Part shown: positions 18,979 through 28,533 of the stretch, piece by piece
How the letters are laid out: every line of letters begins with the position of its first letter
How positions within the stretch are numbered: the stretch's first letter is position 1
DNA from: Bacillota bacterium
Lineage (GTDB): Bacteria; Bacillota; Clostridia; Lachnospirales; Lachnospiraceae
DNA length: 64,000 bases
NCBI GenBank assembly: GCA_023386815.1
Contig: JAEWIZ010000023.1
Span: forward strand, 124,001 to 188,000
Reading direction: 5' to 3'
Notes under the pieces: model-generated
The model's input: only the letters and a program-made list of their open reading frames with translations
What the model was told of the DNA's origin: nothing
Database searches by the model: none
Position numbers and translations under genes: made by a program

Positions 18979-19785
18979 TTATCTTATATCTGATTCATGT
19001 ATTTCAACCATAGATAAGGCCTTGATCTCTTCTATCGTCAGTTCCCTGTACTGTCCTTTAACAAGGGTCTCATCCAAGAATACTCCCCCAATTGATATTC
19101 TTTTTAAATATACCACATAACAGCCAACCGCTTTTAGCATCCGCTTCACTTGATGCTTTCGTCCTTCCGAGATGGTAAGATACCCCGAAACCACAGGTTG
19201 TCCAGATGGATTCATCCGTATATCTTTAACATTCGCGTAATTCATATTACCTTTCAAATCCTGATAAAGTCCTTGCTCCTTCACCGCAATTTTGATAGCC
19301 TTTGCCAGACCCTCCTCAGCACCGATCCTAACTCCTGCTTTTAGATCTAACAAAGCTTTCTCATCCAAGGAGCCAATGGCCCAGAAAAAATAAGTCTTTT
19401 CTACATGTTGAGTTGGATGCATTAAGCCATGACTGAATTCACCGTCATTCGTTAACAGCAGAAAACCTTCCGTATCTTTATCCAGCCTGCCAACAGGAAA
19501 GAGACCCTTTTGAAGCTCTGGGCCAAAATAATCTAGTACCGTACGATTATCCTGATCTTTCCTAGCAGTAACGCATCCTCCTGGTTTAAAAAACATAAAA
19601 TAGCACTTTCCTGTATGCGTTACGGCCTCTCCAAGATACTTAATAATGTCCTTATTTTTATCTATTTCAATAGCCGGTTCAAAAACTGGAAGGCCATTCA
19701 ACGTAACCTTGCCCTCTTTCACATAATTACGGACAAGCTTTCTTGTACCCACCGCCGCTTCCGCCAAATATTTATCTAATCTCAT
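18979..19785 (-). CDS. rsuA: Pseudouridine synthase, RsuA family
   Basis: Converts a uridine of 16S rRNA (U516 in characterised RsuA) to pseudouridine. The 268 residues show an N-terminal S4 RNA-binding domain (1-60, MRLDKYLAEA start) and the catalytic domain with motif GRLDKDTEGFLLLTNDG, catalytic Asp at 102. The C-terminal ISEGRKHQVKRMLKAVG is the usual RsuA/RluB/E/F motif. Length exceeds the E. coli protein by about 35 residues. It stands alone, minus strand. RsuA is preferred over RluB/RluE by overall layout, but the target site is inferred. Confidence 0.87.
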   Translation of the reverse strand: MRLDKYLAEAAVGTRKLVRNYVKEGKVTLNGLPVFEPAIEIDKNKDIIKYLGEAVTHTGKCYFMFFKPGGCVTARKDQDNRTVLDYFGPELQKGLFPVGRLDKDTEGFLLLTNDGEFSHGLMHPTQHVEKTYFFWAIGSLDEKALLDLKAGVRIGAEEGLAKAIKIAVKEQGLYQDLKGNMNYANVKDIRMNPSGQPVVSGYLTISEGRKHQVKRMLKAVGCYVVYLKRISIGGVFLDETLVKGQYRELTIEEIKALSMVEIHESDIR

Positions 19786-19856
19786 ATAAAATCCTTATCT
19801 TTCTATTTTCATCATTACCGTAATTGTTTCCCGGAACCAGCAATTTCAGTATAGAA

Positions 19857-19889
19857 AAAGCCTTTGCCAATGAATCTAGCAAAGGCTTT
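19857..19889 (-). terminator. Terminator of the SIMPL-protein gene
   Basis: Perfect 11-bp stem AAAGCCTTTGC/GCAAAGGCTTT (19857-19867 and 19879-19889). T-runs flank both sides, so it can act on either strand; it lies 136 nt past the minus-strand gene ending at 20025. Confidence 0.75.
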
Positions 19890-20024
19890 CTAACTATTTT
19901 TTTGTTTTATTACTAACAATTTATTAAGTTCTAAGTGTACAAGACTCATTGCCACCATTGATGAATATGTATGCATAATTTATAAATATGGACCTTAACT
20001 CAACTGCCTTTTACCACTTGAATC

Positions 20025-20771
20025 TTATTCATCAATTTCAAAGGTACAATGAACTACGGCTGTGATTTCTTTCTCCAAGGACGAGGTATCACTAATACCG
20101 TAATCCGATATCTCATTGGAATATAATGGTGTTATCTGCATAACCCCCATATCCGCATAAGTCAGACCGCCCAGCTTACTACCCGCATTCTCAGCAATCA
20201 TCTCAGCACGCTTTTTTGCATCTTTTGTTGCTTCTGCAAGCATGGTTACCTTTAGATCTGCCAACTTTGTATAGATGTACTGAGGTGCATAGGACTGGAA
20301 CTGTACACCATCATTAAGAAGTTCTGTTGCACTTCTGGAAATGTCCGTCACTTTATCAATCTCACTGGACCGAATTGTCACTGACTGGCTCAGATCATAA
20401 TAATCAATCTGATTCGTACTTACTCCATACTCATTATAAACATAATAAGTTGAAGTTGTAATGGAGGAAAAGACTAACTGCTCCTCACTGATTCCCTGAT
20501 TCAACAGATATTTTTTCACCTTATCCCGATCCGTTTCCAGTCTTGTATAGGCATCCGTTAAAGCCGCGGACTGTGCATTAAAATATCCACTCCAAACAAT
20601 TAAATCAGAAGTTATCTGCTGCTTTGCTGACCCGGTCACCACGAGATTCGTTCTGGCACTTTTGATTTTTACAATTCCATTTACTCCAATGATGGATGCA
20701 ACGATAATACCTGCGGTTAATATGAGAGCAACAATTATGTTGCCTATTGTTCTGTGCTTATTTTCGTTCAT
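20025..20771 (-). CDS. SIMPL (DUF541) domain protein
   Basis: A 248-residue membrane-anchored protein with one N-terminal helix (about 10-32) followed by the SIMPL/DUF541 domain: VTGSAKQQITSDLIVWSG, a central coiled region (ALTDAYTRLETDRDKVKKYL), and KDAKKRAEMIAENAGSKLG near the C-terminus. Family members form ring-like oligomers on the cell surface or in the periplasm; the exact role is unknown. The ATG at 20771 is chosen because GGGGGAAG lies just upstream; the longer frame to 20819 has no ribosome site. It lies between rsuA and an SDR gene with its own terminator. Confidence 0.85.
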   Translation of the reverse strand: MNENKHRTIGNIIVALILTAGIIVASIIGVNGIVKIKSARTNLVVTGSAKQQITSDLIVWSGYFNAQSAALTDAYTRLETDRDKVKKYLLNQGISEEQLVFSSITTSTYYVYNEYGVSTNQIDYYDLSQSVTIRSSEIDKVTDISRSATELLNDGVQFQSYAPQYIYTKLADLKVTMLAEATKDAKKRAEMIAENAGSKLGGLTYADMGVMQITPLYSNEISDYGISDTSSLEKEITAVVHCTFEIDE

Positions 20772-20855
20772 TTTGCTTCCCCCTTGTATTACTATTTTGA
20801 ACCTATAATTTACTCTCACTTACAGCATTATGCAATAGCATGCTATTCCTACGAA

Positions 20856-21710
20856 TTAATCCAACATCAAATGTTCATCAGTAAGCTGTTCACTTAATTC
20901 GAATAACCTTTTTGCTGCCTTTTTGCTCTTTGCTGCTTTTGAGGTCTTTGCCATTTGGCCTTTATAAAAATATTTGCCCGTGGTATTACTAACCTTAGGA
21001 CTTGTAGCCAGGTAGATTGCGGTTCTAGCACCCTCTTCCGGTGTCAGGAAGATATACTTTAATAATCCTGTAATTGTTTTTCCAAATCCCGTATTACGAT
21101 CTACCCCCATAGAAGTAGCTACTGCTCCTGGATGTAGACAATTCACCGTAATTCCCATGTCTTTCACTCGTAAGGCAAGTTCTCTGGTAAATAAAATGTT
21201 CGCTAATTTTGACTGACTATAGGCTTTTACTACATTAAATTGTCTTCTCAAATTATAATCTTCAAAATGGATTTTTCCCACCTTATGTGCACCGGAAGCA
21301 ACAACCACAATCCTGCTGCCAGCCTCCATAGTGTCAAGCAATCTTAGTGTTAATAAAAAATGTCCGATGTGGTTCACTCCGAATTGCTCTTCAATTCCAT
21401 CTACGGTTTCTCTTCTGTCCAGCGATATCACACCTGCATTATTAATTAACACATCAACTCTGTCATAAATCTGTTTAAATTCATCTGTAAATCTTCTAAT
21501 ATCAGCCATACTTCCCAGATTACACTGCATAAGCGAAATATCTCGCTTATGCTGGTTGGTCAATTCCTGTAAAGCAGCTTCTCCGCGTTCCTTACTTCTG
21601 CAAAGCATAATTACGGTATAACCAAGATCCGCCAGAGCTGCAACTGTGGCCTTACCCATGCCTGAATTAGCACCGGTAACAACAGCAATTTTCTTATCAT
21701 CAGAAAACAT
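20856..21710 (-). CDS. Short-chain dehydrogenase/reductase, retinol-dehydrogenase-like
   Basis: NAD(P)-dependent oxidoreductase of 284 residues. The Rossmann cofactor motif TGANSGMGKAT is near residue 12, NNAG near 88, the catalytic Ser in VVVASGAHK and YxxxK in AYSQSKLANILFTRELA. The long C-terminus with NCLHPGAVATSM resembles the RDH11-14/WWOX-like classical SDRs, often annotated as retinol dehydrogenase in bacteria; the real substrate is unknown. The ATG at 21710 has AAAGGAGGAAAACC directly ahead of it; the 23-residue upstream extension lacks support. C-terminus is Lys-rich (KTSKAAKSKKAAK). Confidence 0.88.
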   Translation of the reverse strand: MFSDDKKIAVVTGANSGMGKATVAALADLGYTVIMLCRSKERGEAALQELTNQHKRDISLMQCNLGSMADIRRFTDEFKQIYDRVDVLINNAGVISLDRRETVDGIEEQFGVNHIGHFLLTLRLLDTMEAGSRIVVVASGAHKVGKIHFEDYNLRRQFNVVKAYSQSKLANILFTRELALRVKDMGITVNCLHPGAVATSMGVDRNTGFGKTITGLLKYIFLTPEEGARTAIYLATSPKVSNTTGKYFYKGQMAKTSKAAKSKKAAKRLFELSEQLTDEHLMLD

Positions 21711-21905
21711 GGTTTTCCTCCTTTCAGACTTAACTATTATCAAGGTAAATGCGAAATAATATAGTTCGCCTATTATCAATCATAGGCAATTGCAAAAACT
21801 ATCACTTGTTAATATTTTTATTATGTACCTATTACGTGGTTCGATTTATATACTACTATTATAATACAATTATGTTCATTACAACATAATTCATTTAGCT
21901 TATCA

Positions 21906-24197
21906 TTACAATTTAAAGTCACAGAGAAACCCGGTCTTTTTGTATACATCTTTTACAGGACTAAAATTGCTAATTTCATTTCCACTCAAATACAGTTCTT
22001 TTAAATTTGTTAGTAACTTTAAAGATAAGATACTTGTTAGTCTATTCTCTTTCAAATAAAGTTTTTCCAACCCCGTTAGCTTTTCCAATGGATATAGTGC
22101 TGAGACTTTGTTGCCATTTAAGGATAATAAGGTCAGTTTGCTCATTCCCGACAAAGCTTTGATATTACTGATATAATTTCTCTGCAGATATAAGGTCTTT
22201 ATCTTCTTTAAATTGGTTAGAGCTGTAATATCTGTAATTTTATTATCTGACAAATCAAGATACTGTAGATTTATCAAAGCTTTTAGTGGGGTAAGGTCAC
22301 TCAGTTTATTATAGGCTAAGGTAAGCCTGGTCAGCTTTTTCAGCCCCTTTAAGCCATCAACTTTTTGAATGCTGTTATTACTTAATTCAAGTACTTCAAG
22401 ATTTGTTAACTTACTTAGAGAAGATACACTGGCTAACTTATTCTCACTCAAATATAATTTCTGAAGGTTCGTCAACCCTGATAATGAACTAATACTCGCT
22501 ATCTGATTGCCCTTTAATGAAAGCACCTGAAGCTCTGTCAAACTTTTCAGAGGGCTAACATCTGAAATTGAGTTTTGGGGAAGATATAACACTTTTAAAT
22601 TCTTAAGTGTTGATAAGGCCGTAATGCTTTTTAAGCTCAGGTTTCCGGCATTTAGATATTCCAGGTTCGTTAGCATTTTCAAATCATTCAGGCTTAAGGT
22701 TCCTGCCGGAAGTTTTAACCGATAAATGCTTTGCATATCTGAAATAGTAAGGCTGCCCGTCTTATTTCCTAATTTTTCTCTTACGGCCTGCTCCACAGCG
22801 GTATCTGTGAAGGTAACTGTTTGAGTCTGTTCCGCTGAAAGTGTAGCGAAGGAGCTCATTTCTGTAAGAATGGTTGACCAGCCATTCAGATGGTATTTCA
22901 ACCCTGTACTATCATTATAATCCGGAACATTGCCAATACTCCAGATCGAAATACCTCCTAAACCATACTCCTTGGATAGTTCTATCTTTGATGTAATACT
23001 ATTACTGTCTTCATATAGAATCACGTTCCAGGATTTATCAGAGGAATTAAAATACTGAATATATGGACTTTGCAAGTCATTATTGTAACCGTAACTAATA
23101 TTCTTCCCATTCCCATCCACATTATCTAAACGAGATTTAATGGATGAATACAACGGTGCAGATCTTCCCTTTCTGCTAAGAGTAGCCCCATCAAGGGCTG
23201 CCCACTCGGTTGTGCTGTTAGCATCAAACTGCCACTGAGCGCTGTCAAAGGTTAATTGAAGCCATACCTTGGATAGCTGTGCAGAATCAACTGCCGCATT
23301 TTTCATATCATTCAATGCCAAACGTATCTGTCCGATGGGAGCAAGACTATCAATTGGCTGCAATGCATCATAGCCGGTATATTGCTCAACCTGCTTCTTT
23401 TGGAGCTGACCCGTTGGTTCATAATCATGAGCCATTAAAATAACTCGATCAGCAATCCCCATGATACTGGCATAATCATAGCCGTCATAATATAATAGAG
23501 GATTTACTGCAACATACAACTTCTTACCACTGGTAGTAAGTTGAGTCTTTAGTTCTGTTAAGAACTGCACGAAATACATACTGATTTGCTGTCCGTTATA
23601 AAGAATCGGATTCTTTTTGCTGTCCGTATTACAAAGACCTTCAAAGTCAACTACAACTCCATCATAGTAAATTCCTTCTCCAGTACTAATGTCCGCCATC
23701 ATACCATTCATGATAGTCTGCACCAGGGTTTGACGCTTCACCGCATCTGGTAACAAGACTGTACTATCACTGCCATCCATATATACATTTAACTGAATAG
23801 ACTTTCCTTGGCTCTTAGCGTATTTAACAACTTGCAGATAGTCTGCGGGATAATAAAACCCATAGTTGCCATTCTTACCCTTTACCGTATTTAGGGTTGC
23901 GGGATCCTCGGAATCAATTCTACTCCAGGCAAAACTTAAGGAGTCCAGTGAATTTATGTACTGCTTCATCTGTTCGGAAAATGCCACATAAGCTGGATAG
24001 AAGGCATGAAGTTCCCCCGTATTTGCAGTAGTACTTACTGTACTGCCCGAATTACTTACACTTGAGGTCTCAGCTGCAAAAGCATTCTTCGGCCATGCAA
24101 TACCCGTAACAATGACTAGAATACATAGAATTAGTGCAAGTAACTGCTTCATTTGATTATCATAGTTCCAAATACCTCTTAATTTCTTACTTTTCAT
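21906..24197 (-). CDS. Secreted GH18 glycosidase fused to internalin-like leucine-rich repeats
   Basis: A 763-residue exported protein. Signal peptide MKQLLALILCILVIVTG...NAFA (about 12-40); GH18 domain about 45-440 with the catalytic motif DGVVVDFE ending in Glu 186, so it should be active; then about eleven 22-residue SDS22/internalin-type LRRs (about 470-750) with the repeating LxxLxxLxLxxN and SDxSPL pattern. GH18 domains of this spore-associated kind cut chitin-like or cortex peptidoglycan. The ATG at 24197 has GGGGA 6 nt ahead; a TTG two codons upstream (24203) is an alternative with GGAGG 9 nt ahead. No cell-wall anchor is seen. Confidence 0.88.
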   Translation of the reverse strand: MKSKKLRGIWNYDNQMKQLLALILCILVIVTGIAWPKNAFAAETSSVSNSGSTVSTTANTGELHAFYPAYVAFSEQMKQYINSLDSLSFAWSRIDSEDPATLNTVKGKNGNYGFYYPADYLQVVKYAKSQGKSIQLNVYMDGSDSTVLLPDAVKRQTLVQTIMNGMMADISTGEGIYYDGVVVDFEGLCNTDSKKNPILYNGQQISMYFVQFLTELKTQLTTSGKKLYVAVNPLLYYDGYDYASIMGIADRVILMAHDYEPTGQLQKKQVEQYTGYDALQPIDSLAPIGQIRLALNDMKNAAVDSAQLSKVWLQLTFDSAQWQFDANSTTEWAALDGATLSRKGRSAPLYSSIKSRLDNVDGNGKNISYGYNNDLQSPYIQYFNSSDKSWNVILYEDSNSITSKIELSKEYGLGGISIWSIGNVPDYNDSTGLKYHLNGWSTILTEMSSFATLSAEQTQTVTFTDTAVEQAVREKLGNKTGSLTISDMQSIYRLKLPAGTLSLNDLKMLTNLEYLNAGNLSLKSITALSTLKNLKVLYLPQNSISDVSPLKSLTELQVLSLKGNQIASISSLSGLTNLQKLYLSENKLASVSSLSKLTNLEVLELSNNSIQKVDGLKGLKKLTRLTLAYNKLSDLTPLKALINLQYLDLSDNKITDITALTNLKKIKTLYLQRNYISNIKALSGMSKLTLLSLNGNKVSALYPLEKLTGLEKLYLKENRLTSILSLKLLTNLKELYLSGNEISNFSPVKDVYKKTGFLCDFKL

Positions 24198-24517
24198 TAT
24201 CAATCCCCGATTCCTCCAATCATAATTATTCTATCTAATTTTTGTATCTCTTAAATCTTCTCTAAAAAGTTCTCTTGTCCCTTTATCCGGCATCGAAATT
24301 TATTCTGTTGCTGATTATTTGATTCGAGTGTCAAAAGACCTTATTAAACTGTATGAATGGATCTGTGTGCATATGTATTCATATGGCGCAGACCGGGCCT
24401 CTCGTGATTGCCTGCTCCTGGTAATCACGAGATGTTAAAGGCAAGTCCAGATGAATATATATGCACTCATATCCATCTGCATAGCCTGGATCAGGCTTTT
24501 GCCAGTCGAAATTTATT
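24198..24517. other. Intergenic stretch between GH18-LRR and 5'-nucleotidase genes
   Basis: Contains the hairpin at 24401-24431 and no convincing gene. A minus-strand open frame covering part of it overlaps the nucleotidase gene in another frame and lacks a ribosome site. Confidence 0.5.
24401..24431. other. Strong hairpin downstream of 5'-nucleotidase gene
   Basis: CTCGTGATT at 24401-24409 pairs perfectly with AATCACGAG at 24423-24431, and the stem extends inward by GCC/GGT pairing. It lies 87 nt past the nucleotidase stop with no T-run, so termination is not assured. Confidence 0.5.
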
Positions 24518-25420
24518 CTATTGTTTATAAGGAACCCTCGCTGATGGTACCAATTTGGATGCCGGATCAATATGTACGAGCTGATCATCAAAAAAGATAT
24601 GTGCTCCAAAAGACTGTAATACCTCTTGCTTTCCCATTCCTCCAAGGAAAAAGGCTTCATCAATACGGACATCCCATGCCCTTAGAGTAAGAATCGCTCT
24701 TTCATGGGCAGGCGCATTTCTTGCGGTTACCAGAGCGGTTCTAATCGGTGACAAATCCTTTGGAAATTGTTTTTGCAAATATGATAAGGTTTTTAACAAT
24801 TTTGCAAAAGGCCCCTCCGGTAGCGGTTGTTGTACATTCATTTTCTCATGTGCTAAAAATGCCTCTAGGCCCTGTTCTTGATATATCATTTCTGAAGCAT
24901 CCGAAAAGAGTACCGCATCCCCATCAAAGGCAATTCTAATTTGTCCTATTTCCTTACCGGGATCGATTAAAAATTCCGGATGAGTACAGATGATAGCCGC
25001 AGCTATATTACTATTGACGGCTTCTTGAACGTCATCTTCATTGGCGGATAAGAACAAATCCGTCTTAAAGGCAGACAGATAAGGAGACAAATGGGCTCCG
25101 CCTGTCAGTGCTGCCCGGGTTATGTCTAAACCATAGTGCTCGATAGAGTTGAAAATTCTTAAGCTTGTATCTGCACTATTGCGAGACATTACAACAATTT
25201 CTGTGTTTCTTCTATTTGGTGTAATGGTATTCAATTTCAATAATGCCCTTACTAACTGAAAGCCTGCTCCCGGTTTTAGTACATCCTTTTCATGCTCCAG
25301 CTGATACTTTGAATATGCTTCCAAGCCTTCTTGTTCATAGATTCTATTCTCCTCTTCCAGATCAAAAAGCGCGCGGGAAGAAATTCCTACCACCAAATAA
25401 TGATTAAAATCGATCGGCAT
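24518..25420 (-). CDS. 5'-nucleotidase, cytosolic NT5C1-like
   Basis: Dephosphorylates nucleoside 5'-monophosphates in the cytosol. The 300 residues match the PF06189-type 5'-nucleotidase family, a HAD-like enzyme: VVGISSRALFDLEEENRIY at the N-terminus, VVMSRNSADTSLRIFNSI, FLSANEDDVQEAV, and AFDGDAVLFSDASEMIY with the acidic metal site. The ATG at 25420 is preferred (GAGGTG 8 nt upstream); an extension to 25489 has no ribosome site. It is a single minus-strand gene with a hairpin behind it. Confidence 0.87.
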   Translation of the reverse strand: MPIDFNHYLVVGISSRALFDLEEENRIYEQEGLEAYSKYQLEHEKDVLKPGAGFQLVRALLKLNTITPNRRNTEIVVMSRNSADTSLRIFNSIEHYGLDITRAALTGGAHLSPYLSAFKTDLFLSANEDDVQEAVNSNIAAAIICTHPEFLIDPGKEIGQIRIAFDGDAVLFSDASEMIYQEQGLEAFLAHEKMNVQQPLPEGPFAKLLKTLSYLQKQFPKDLSPIRTALVTARNAPAHERAILTLRAWDVRIDEAFFLGGMGKQEVLQSFGAHIFFDDQLVHIDPASKLVPSARVPYKQ

Positions 25421-25623
25421 ATGTTCTACACCTCGTTCATGTAAAATTTCACATTCTCTTACAATTATCGTAATTTTTTGTTTCATCACTCATTATATAT
25501 CACAGTGGTAGAAATATCAAAGTTTTTTAATGAATCCCGTGTAGTAAAACAGACCCGAATAAAATTATATGATATGTAGTAATTCGTTATGCCCTAAGTC
25601 GCTTTACTAATTGTAAATGTAAA

Positions 25624-25661
25624 AACCGTACGGTTCAGCTATTTTGCTCTCCCGTACGGTT
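25624..25661 (-). terminator. Terminator of the namA-nfo operon
   Basis: Perfect 10-bp stem AACCGTACGG/CCGTACGGTT (25624-25633, 25652-25661), followed on the minus strand by TTTTT. Each arm contains the self-complementary CCGTACGG. Confidence 0.8.
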
Positions 25662-25676
25662 CCAGTTGTTTATTTT

Positions 25677-26507
25677 TTAGTGATATAACCCCTTTAATAA
25701 TTGAATTTCCTGAGCGTAACCCTCGATTTCATTTGGCGTCTCAAGATAAAAGGGTAATTCCCGAAGTGCCGGGTGATTGATAATTCTTGCAAAAGCATCT
25801 ACCCCGATATAACCTTCTCCGATCTTTTCGTGCCGATCCTTATGGCTGCCGATGGAATTCTTGCTGTCATTGATATGAATTGCTTTTAGCCTCTCCAGTC
25901 CAATGATTCGGTCAAATTTCTCCAACACACCATCCAGATCATTTACAATATCATATCCTGCATCAAAGATATGGCAGGTATCCAGGCAAACGCCCATCTT
26001 GTCATTTAATTGAACTCCGTCTAAAATTATTCTTAGTTCTTCAAAGGTTGCACCAACCTCCGTACCTTTACCCGCCATAGTCTCCAGTAGAACCGTGGTG
26101 GTCTGCTCCGGGGTCAGTATCGTGTTCAGCATCTTTGTAATATGCACTATACCTGCTGCCACTCCCTGATCCACATGACTACCGGGATGAAAATTATATA
26201 AATTATTCGGCAAATACTCCATTCTCTTTAAGTCATCCTCCATAGTCGCATAAGCAAACTCACGGGTTTTTGCATCATGAGACCCTGGATTTAACGTATA
26301 GGGAGCATGAGCCAACAAAGGTCCAAAGGAATGTTCCTTTGCCAAATCACATAGCTTCCTGGCATCTGCTGGATCAATAGCCTTCGCTTTACTACCACGG
26401 GGATTGCGTGTAAAAAACTGAAATGTATTCGCCTCTATACTTAATGCTTCCTTCCCCATAGCATAATAGCCCTTTGAAACAGACAGATGACAACCTATTT
26501 TCATCAT
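25677..26507 (-). CDS. nfo: Endonuclease IV (AP endonuclease)
   Basis: Cuts DNA 5' of abasic sites in base-excision repair, using three zinc ions. All family motifs are present in the 276 residues: GCHLSVSKGY, NFHPGSHVDQG, LETMAGKGTEVG, VCLDTCHIFDAGYD, HINDSKNSIGSHKDRHEKIG with GEGYIG, and FYLETPN. GGAGGAAT lies 9 nt before the first of two tandem ATGs. It begins 18 nt after the namA stop, so the two form an operon ending at a strong terminator. Confidence 0.96.
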   Translation of the reverse strand: MMKIGCHLSVSKGYYAMGKEALSIEANTFQFFTRNPRGSKAKAIDPADARKLCDLAKEHSFGPLLAHAPYTLNPGSHDAKTREFAYATMEDDLKRMEYLPNNLYNFHPGSHVDQGVAAGIVHITKMLNTILTPEQTTTVLLETMAGKGTEVGATFEELRIILDGVQLNDKMGVCLDTCHIFDAGYDIVNDLDGVLEKFDRIIGLERLKAIHINDSKNSIGSHKDRHEKIGEGYIGVDAFARIINHPALRELPFYLETPNEIEGYAQEIQLLKGLYH

Positions 26508-26525
26508 AACTGTGATTCCTCCTCT

Positions 26526-27542
26526 TTATTTTGCTCTTGTATACTGAACGGGCCATTCCAGCTCCTCATTTAATTCCTTTGCAGCTTCAAGCGGCCAATA
26601 AGGATTTCTGAGTAATTCTCTTCCCAGAAAAATAAAATCTGCTCTTTCATTTTGCAGAATCTCTTCTGCCATCAGCGCTGACGTTATTAGACCTCCGGTA
26701 ATTACACTCAACTGAGTACTTTTTTTAATTGTCTCAGCAAATTTTGTCTGATAACCCGGATAAACCTTCATGGTAATATTAACAACAGCTCCTGAACTTA
26801 CATTAACCAGATCGATTCCTTCCGTCTTCAGCGCATTTAATATGCTGGCCATATTATCATCATGATTGCCGCCTTCCACATAGTCCTCTGCTGAAACTCG
26901 TACGATGACGGGCTTCTCCTTAGGCCATACGGTTTTGATTTCCTGAAGTATCTCCTTTAAAAACCTTGCTCGATTTTCTTCACTTCCACCGTACTCATCC
27001 GTTCTCTTATTTGTCAACGGTGATAAGAATTCACTAATTAAATAGCCATGAGCAGCATGAATTTCAATGGTATCAAAGCCTGCCTGGTCTGCTCGTCTTG
27101 CAGCCTCCCGAAAGGCAGCCTCGACCGTTATTATGTCCTCCTTTGTCATTTCCAGTGGAACTCTGTATTTCTCACTAAAGGCAATGGGACTTGGCGCTAT
27201 ACTTGGCTCTGATAAAACTTCAGATTTTCTGCCGGCATGCCCTAACTGTATACCGACCTTAGCTCCCTGCTTCTGGCAGGCTTCCACAATACGTCTTAAC
27301 CCTTGCACCTGTTCATCCTTCCACAAGCCAAGATCTCTGTCAGAAATTCGCCCCCTGCTTTCTACTCCGGTTGCCTCTAATATAATTAAACCAACGCCAC
27401 CCACAGCTCTTGTCATATAATGAACAAAATGCCAGTCGTTCGCAACTCCATCCTCAGCAGTGTACATACACATGGGTGGCATTACAATTCTGTTTTTTAA
27501 TTCCATACCTTTTAGTTCGAATTTACTAAATAGTTTTGTCAT
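26526..27542 (-). CDS. namA: NADPH dehydrogenase, old yellow enzyme family (NamA/YqjM-like)
   Basis: FMN-dependent ene-reductase of 338 residues that reduces activated double bonds with NADPH. Characteristic stretches: ELKNRIVMPPMCMY near the N-terminus (with the Cys that tunes FMN in YqjM), GVQLGHAGRKSE (GIQLGHAGRK here), EIHAAHGYLISEFLSPLTNKR with the His pair, and VITGGLITS plus FIFLGRELLRNPYWP for phosphate binding. GGGAGGAAGG precedes the ATG. Co-transcribed with nfo, a pairing that suggests a stress or detoxification role, which is inference. Confidence 0.92.
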   Translation of the reverse strand: MTKLFSKFELKGMELKNRIVMPPMCMYTAEDGVANDWHFVHYMTRAVGGVGLIILEATGVESRGRISDRDLGLWKDEQVQGLRRIVEACQKQGAKVGIQLGHAGRKSEVLSEPSIAPSPIAFSEKYRVPLEMTKEDIITVEAAFREAARRADQAGFDTIEIHAAHGYLISEFLSPLTNKRTDEYGGSEENRARFLKEILQEIKTVWPKEKPVIVRVSAEDYVEGGNHDDNMASILNALKTEGIDLVNVSSGAVVNITMKVYPGYQTKFAETIKKSTQLSVITGGLITSALMAEEILQNERADFIFLGRELLRNPYWPLEAAKELNEELEWPVQYTRAK

Positions 27543-27753
27543 AGCCTTCCTCCCTAATAATTATCTCCAACAGGACAAATCATGAACCGATTCACTTGCT
27601 GAATATAAGATTTTATGACTTCTGCTTAATTATATTACAAGAACTGCATTCCTGTTACTATGCTCAAGATACACAGAGCAAAAATACTATTTAATAATCT
27701 GTCCATATCCTAACTTTAATATCCTATCAAATTAAGATTCGCCTAAAATATCC

Positions 27754-28449
27754 CTATAAAAAATTTGCAAATATAGATGAGCCAACCACAGTGATGAGAC
27801 CTGCAACTGCAATTGACAGACTACTCATCGCTCCTTCTACCTCTCCCATCTCTATCGCCTTCACAGTTCCAATTGCATGGGCTGACGATCCTATTGCTAT
27901 ACCCTTTGCTACCGGCTCCGTAATTCTAAATAGCTTACATACCTGCTCCGCAATGATGTTACCTAGCACGCCCGTAATAATAATTACTGCGACGGTTATT
28001 GTTACAATTCCTCCAAGCTCTTCGGAAACTCCCATTGCGATTGCTGTAGTGATAGACTTAGGGAGAAGAGTCACATATTCCTTATGGCTAAGTTGAAATA
28101 ATATGGATAATGCTAATACGCAGGTTAAGCTGGTAAATACCCCTGAAATTAAGCCCGCCATAATCGCTTTTACATTTCTCTTTAACAAATCAAGTTGCTC
28201 ATAAAGCGGTATAGCAAGACACACAGTTGCCGGTGTTAGGAGATAGCTAAGATATTTTGCCCCGGTATTATAGCTTTCATAGTCAATTTGAAATACCTGT
28301 AGGAATACTATTATAACTGTAATTGAAATTAAGAGTGGATTAAATATAGCCAGCTTATATTTTTTCTTGATATAGCTGCCCAAACCATATGCAAACATGC
28401 TTATCATAACACCAAAATAGGTGGAATTAACTATCATATCCTGAAGCAT
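27754..28449 (-). CDS. lrgB: LrgB/CidB family membrane protein
   Basis: A 231-residue protein with about seven membrane segments; family features are TGLISG-like (AGLISGVFTSLTCVLAL), LLPKSITTAIAMGVSEELGG, and IGSSAHAIGTVKAIEMGEVE. With LrgA it forms the holin/antiholin-like pair that affects murein hydrolase activity and, in some bacteria, exports fermentation products such as glycolate, acetate or pyruvate. It starts 84 nt after lrgA on the same strand with GGAG 6 nt before the ATG. Confidence 0.93.
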   Translation of the reverse strand: MLQDMIVNSTYFGVMISMFAYGLGSYIKKKYKLAIFNPLLISITVIIVFLQVFQIDYESYNTGAKYLSYLLTPATVCLAIPLYEQLDLLKRNVKAIMAGLISGVFTSLTCVLALSILFQLSHKEYVTLLPKSITTAIAMGVSEELGGIVTITVAVIIITGVLGNIIAEQVCKLFRITEPVAKGIAIGSSAHAIGTVKAIEMGEVEGAMSSLSIAVAGLITVVGSSIFANFL

Positions 28450-28533
28450 TTTTTTCTCCTTCCGATTCTGCCAAGTTATTTTGTATAAGAGTTTTATTCT
28501 AATGCTGTCCTCTGTCCTCTTAGTGTTAGGTCT

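Noticed and set aside
24379..24672. 97-codon minus-strand open frame
   Set aside because: It overlaps the 3' part of the 5'-nucleotidase gene in another frame, has no ribosome site, and its peptide resembles no protein.
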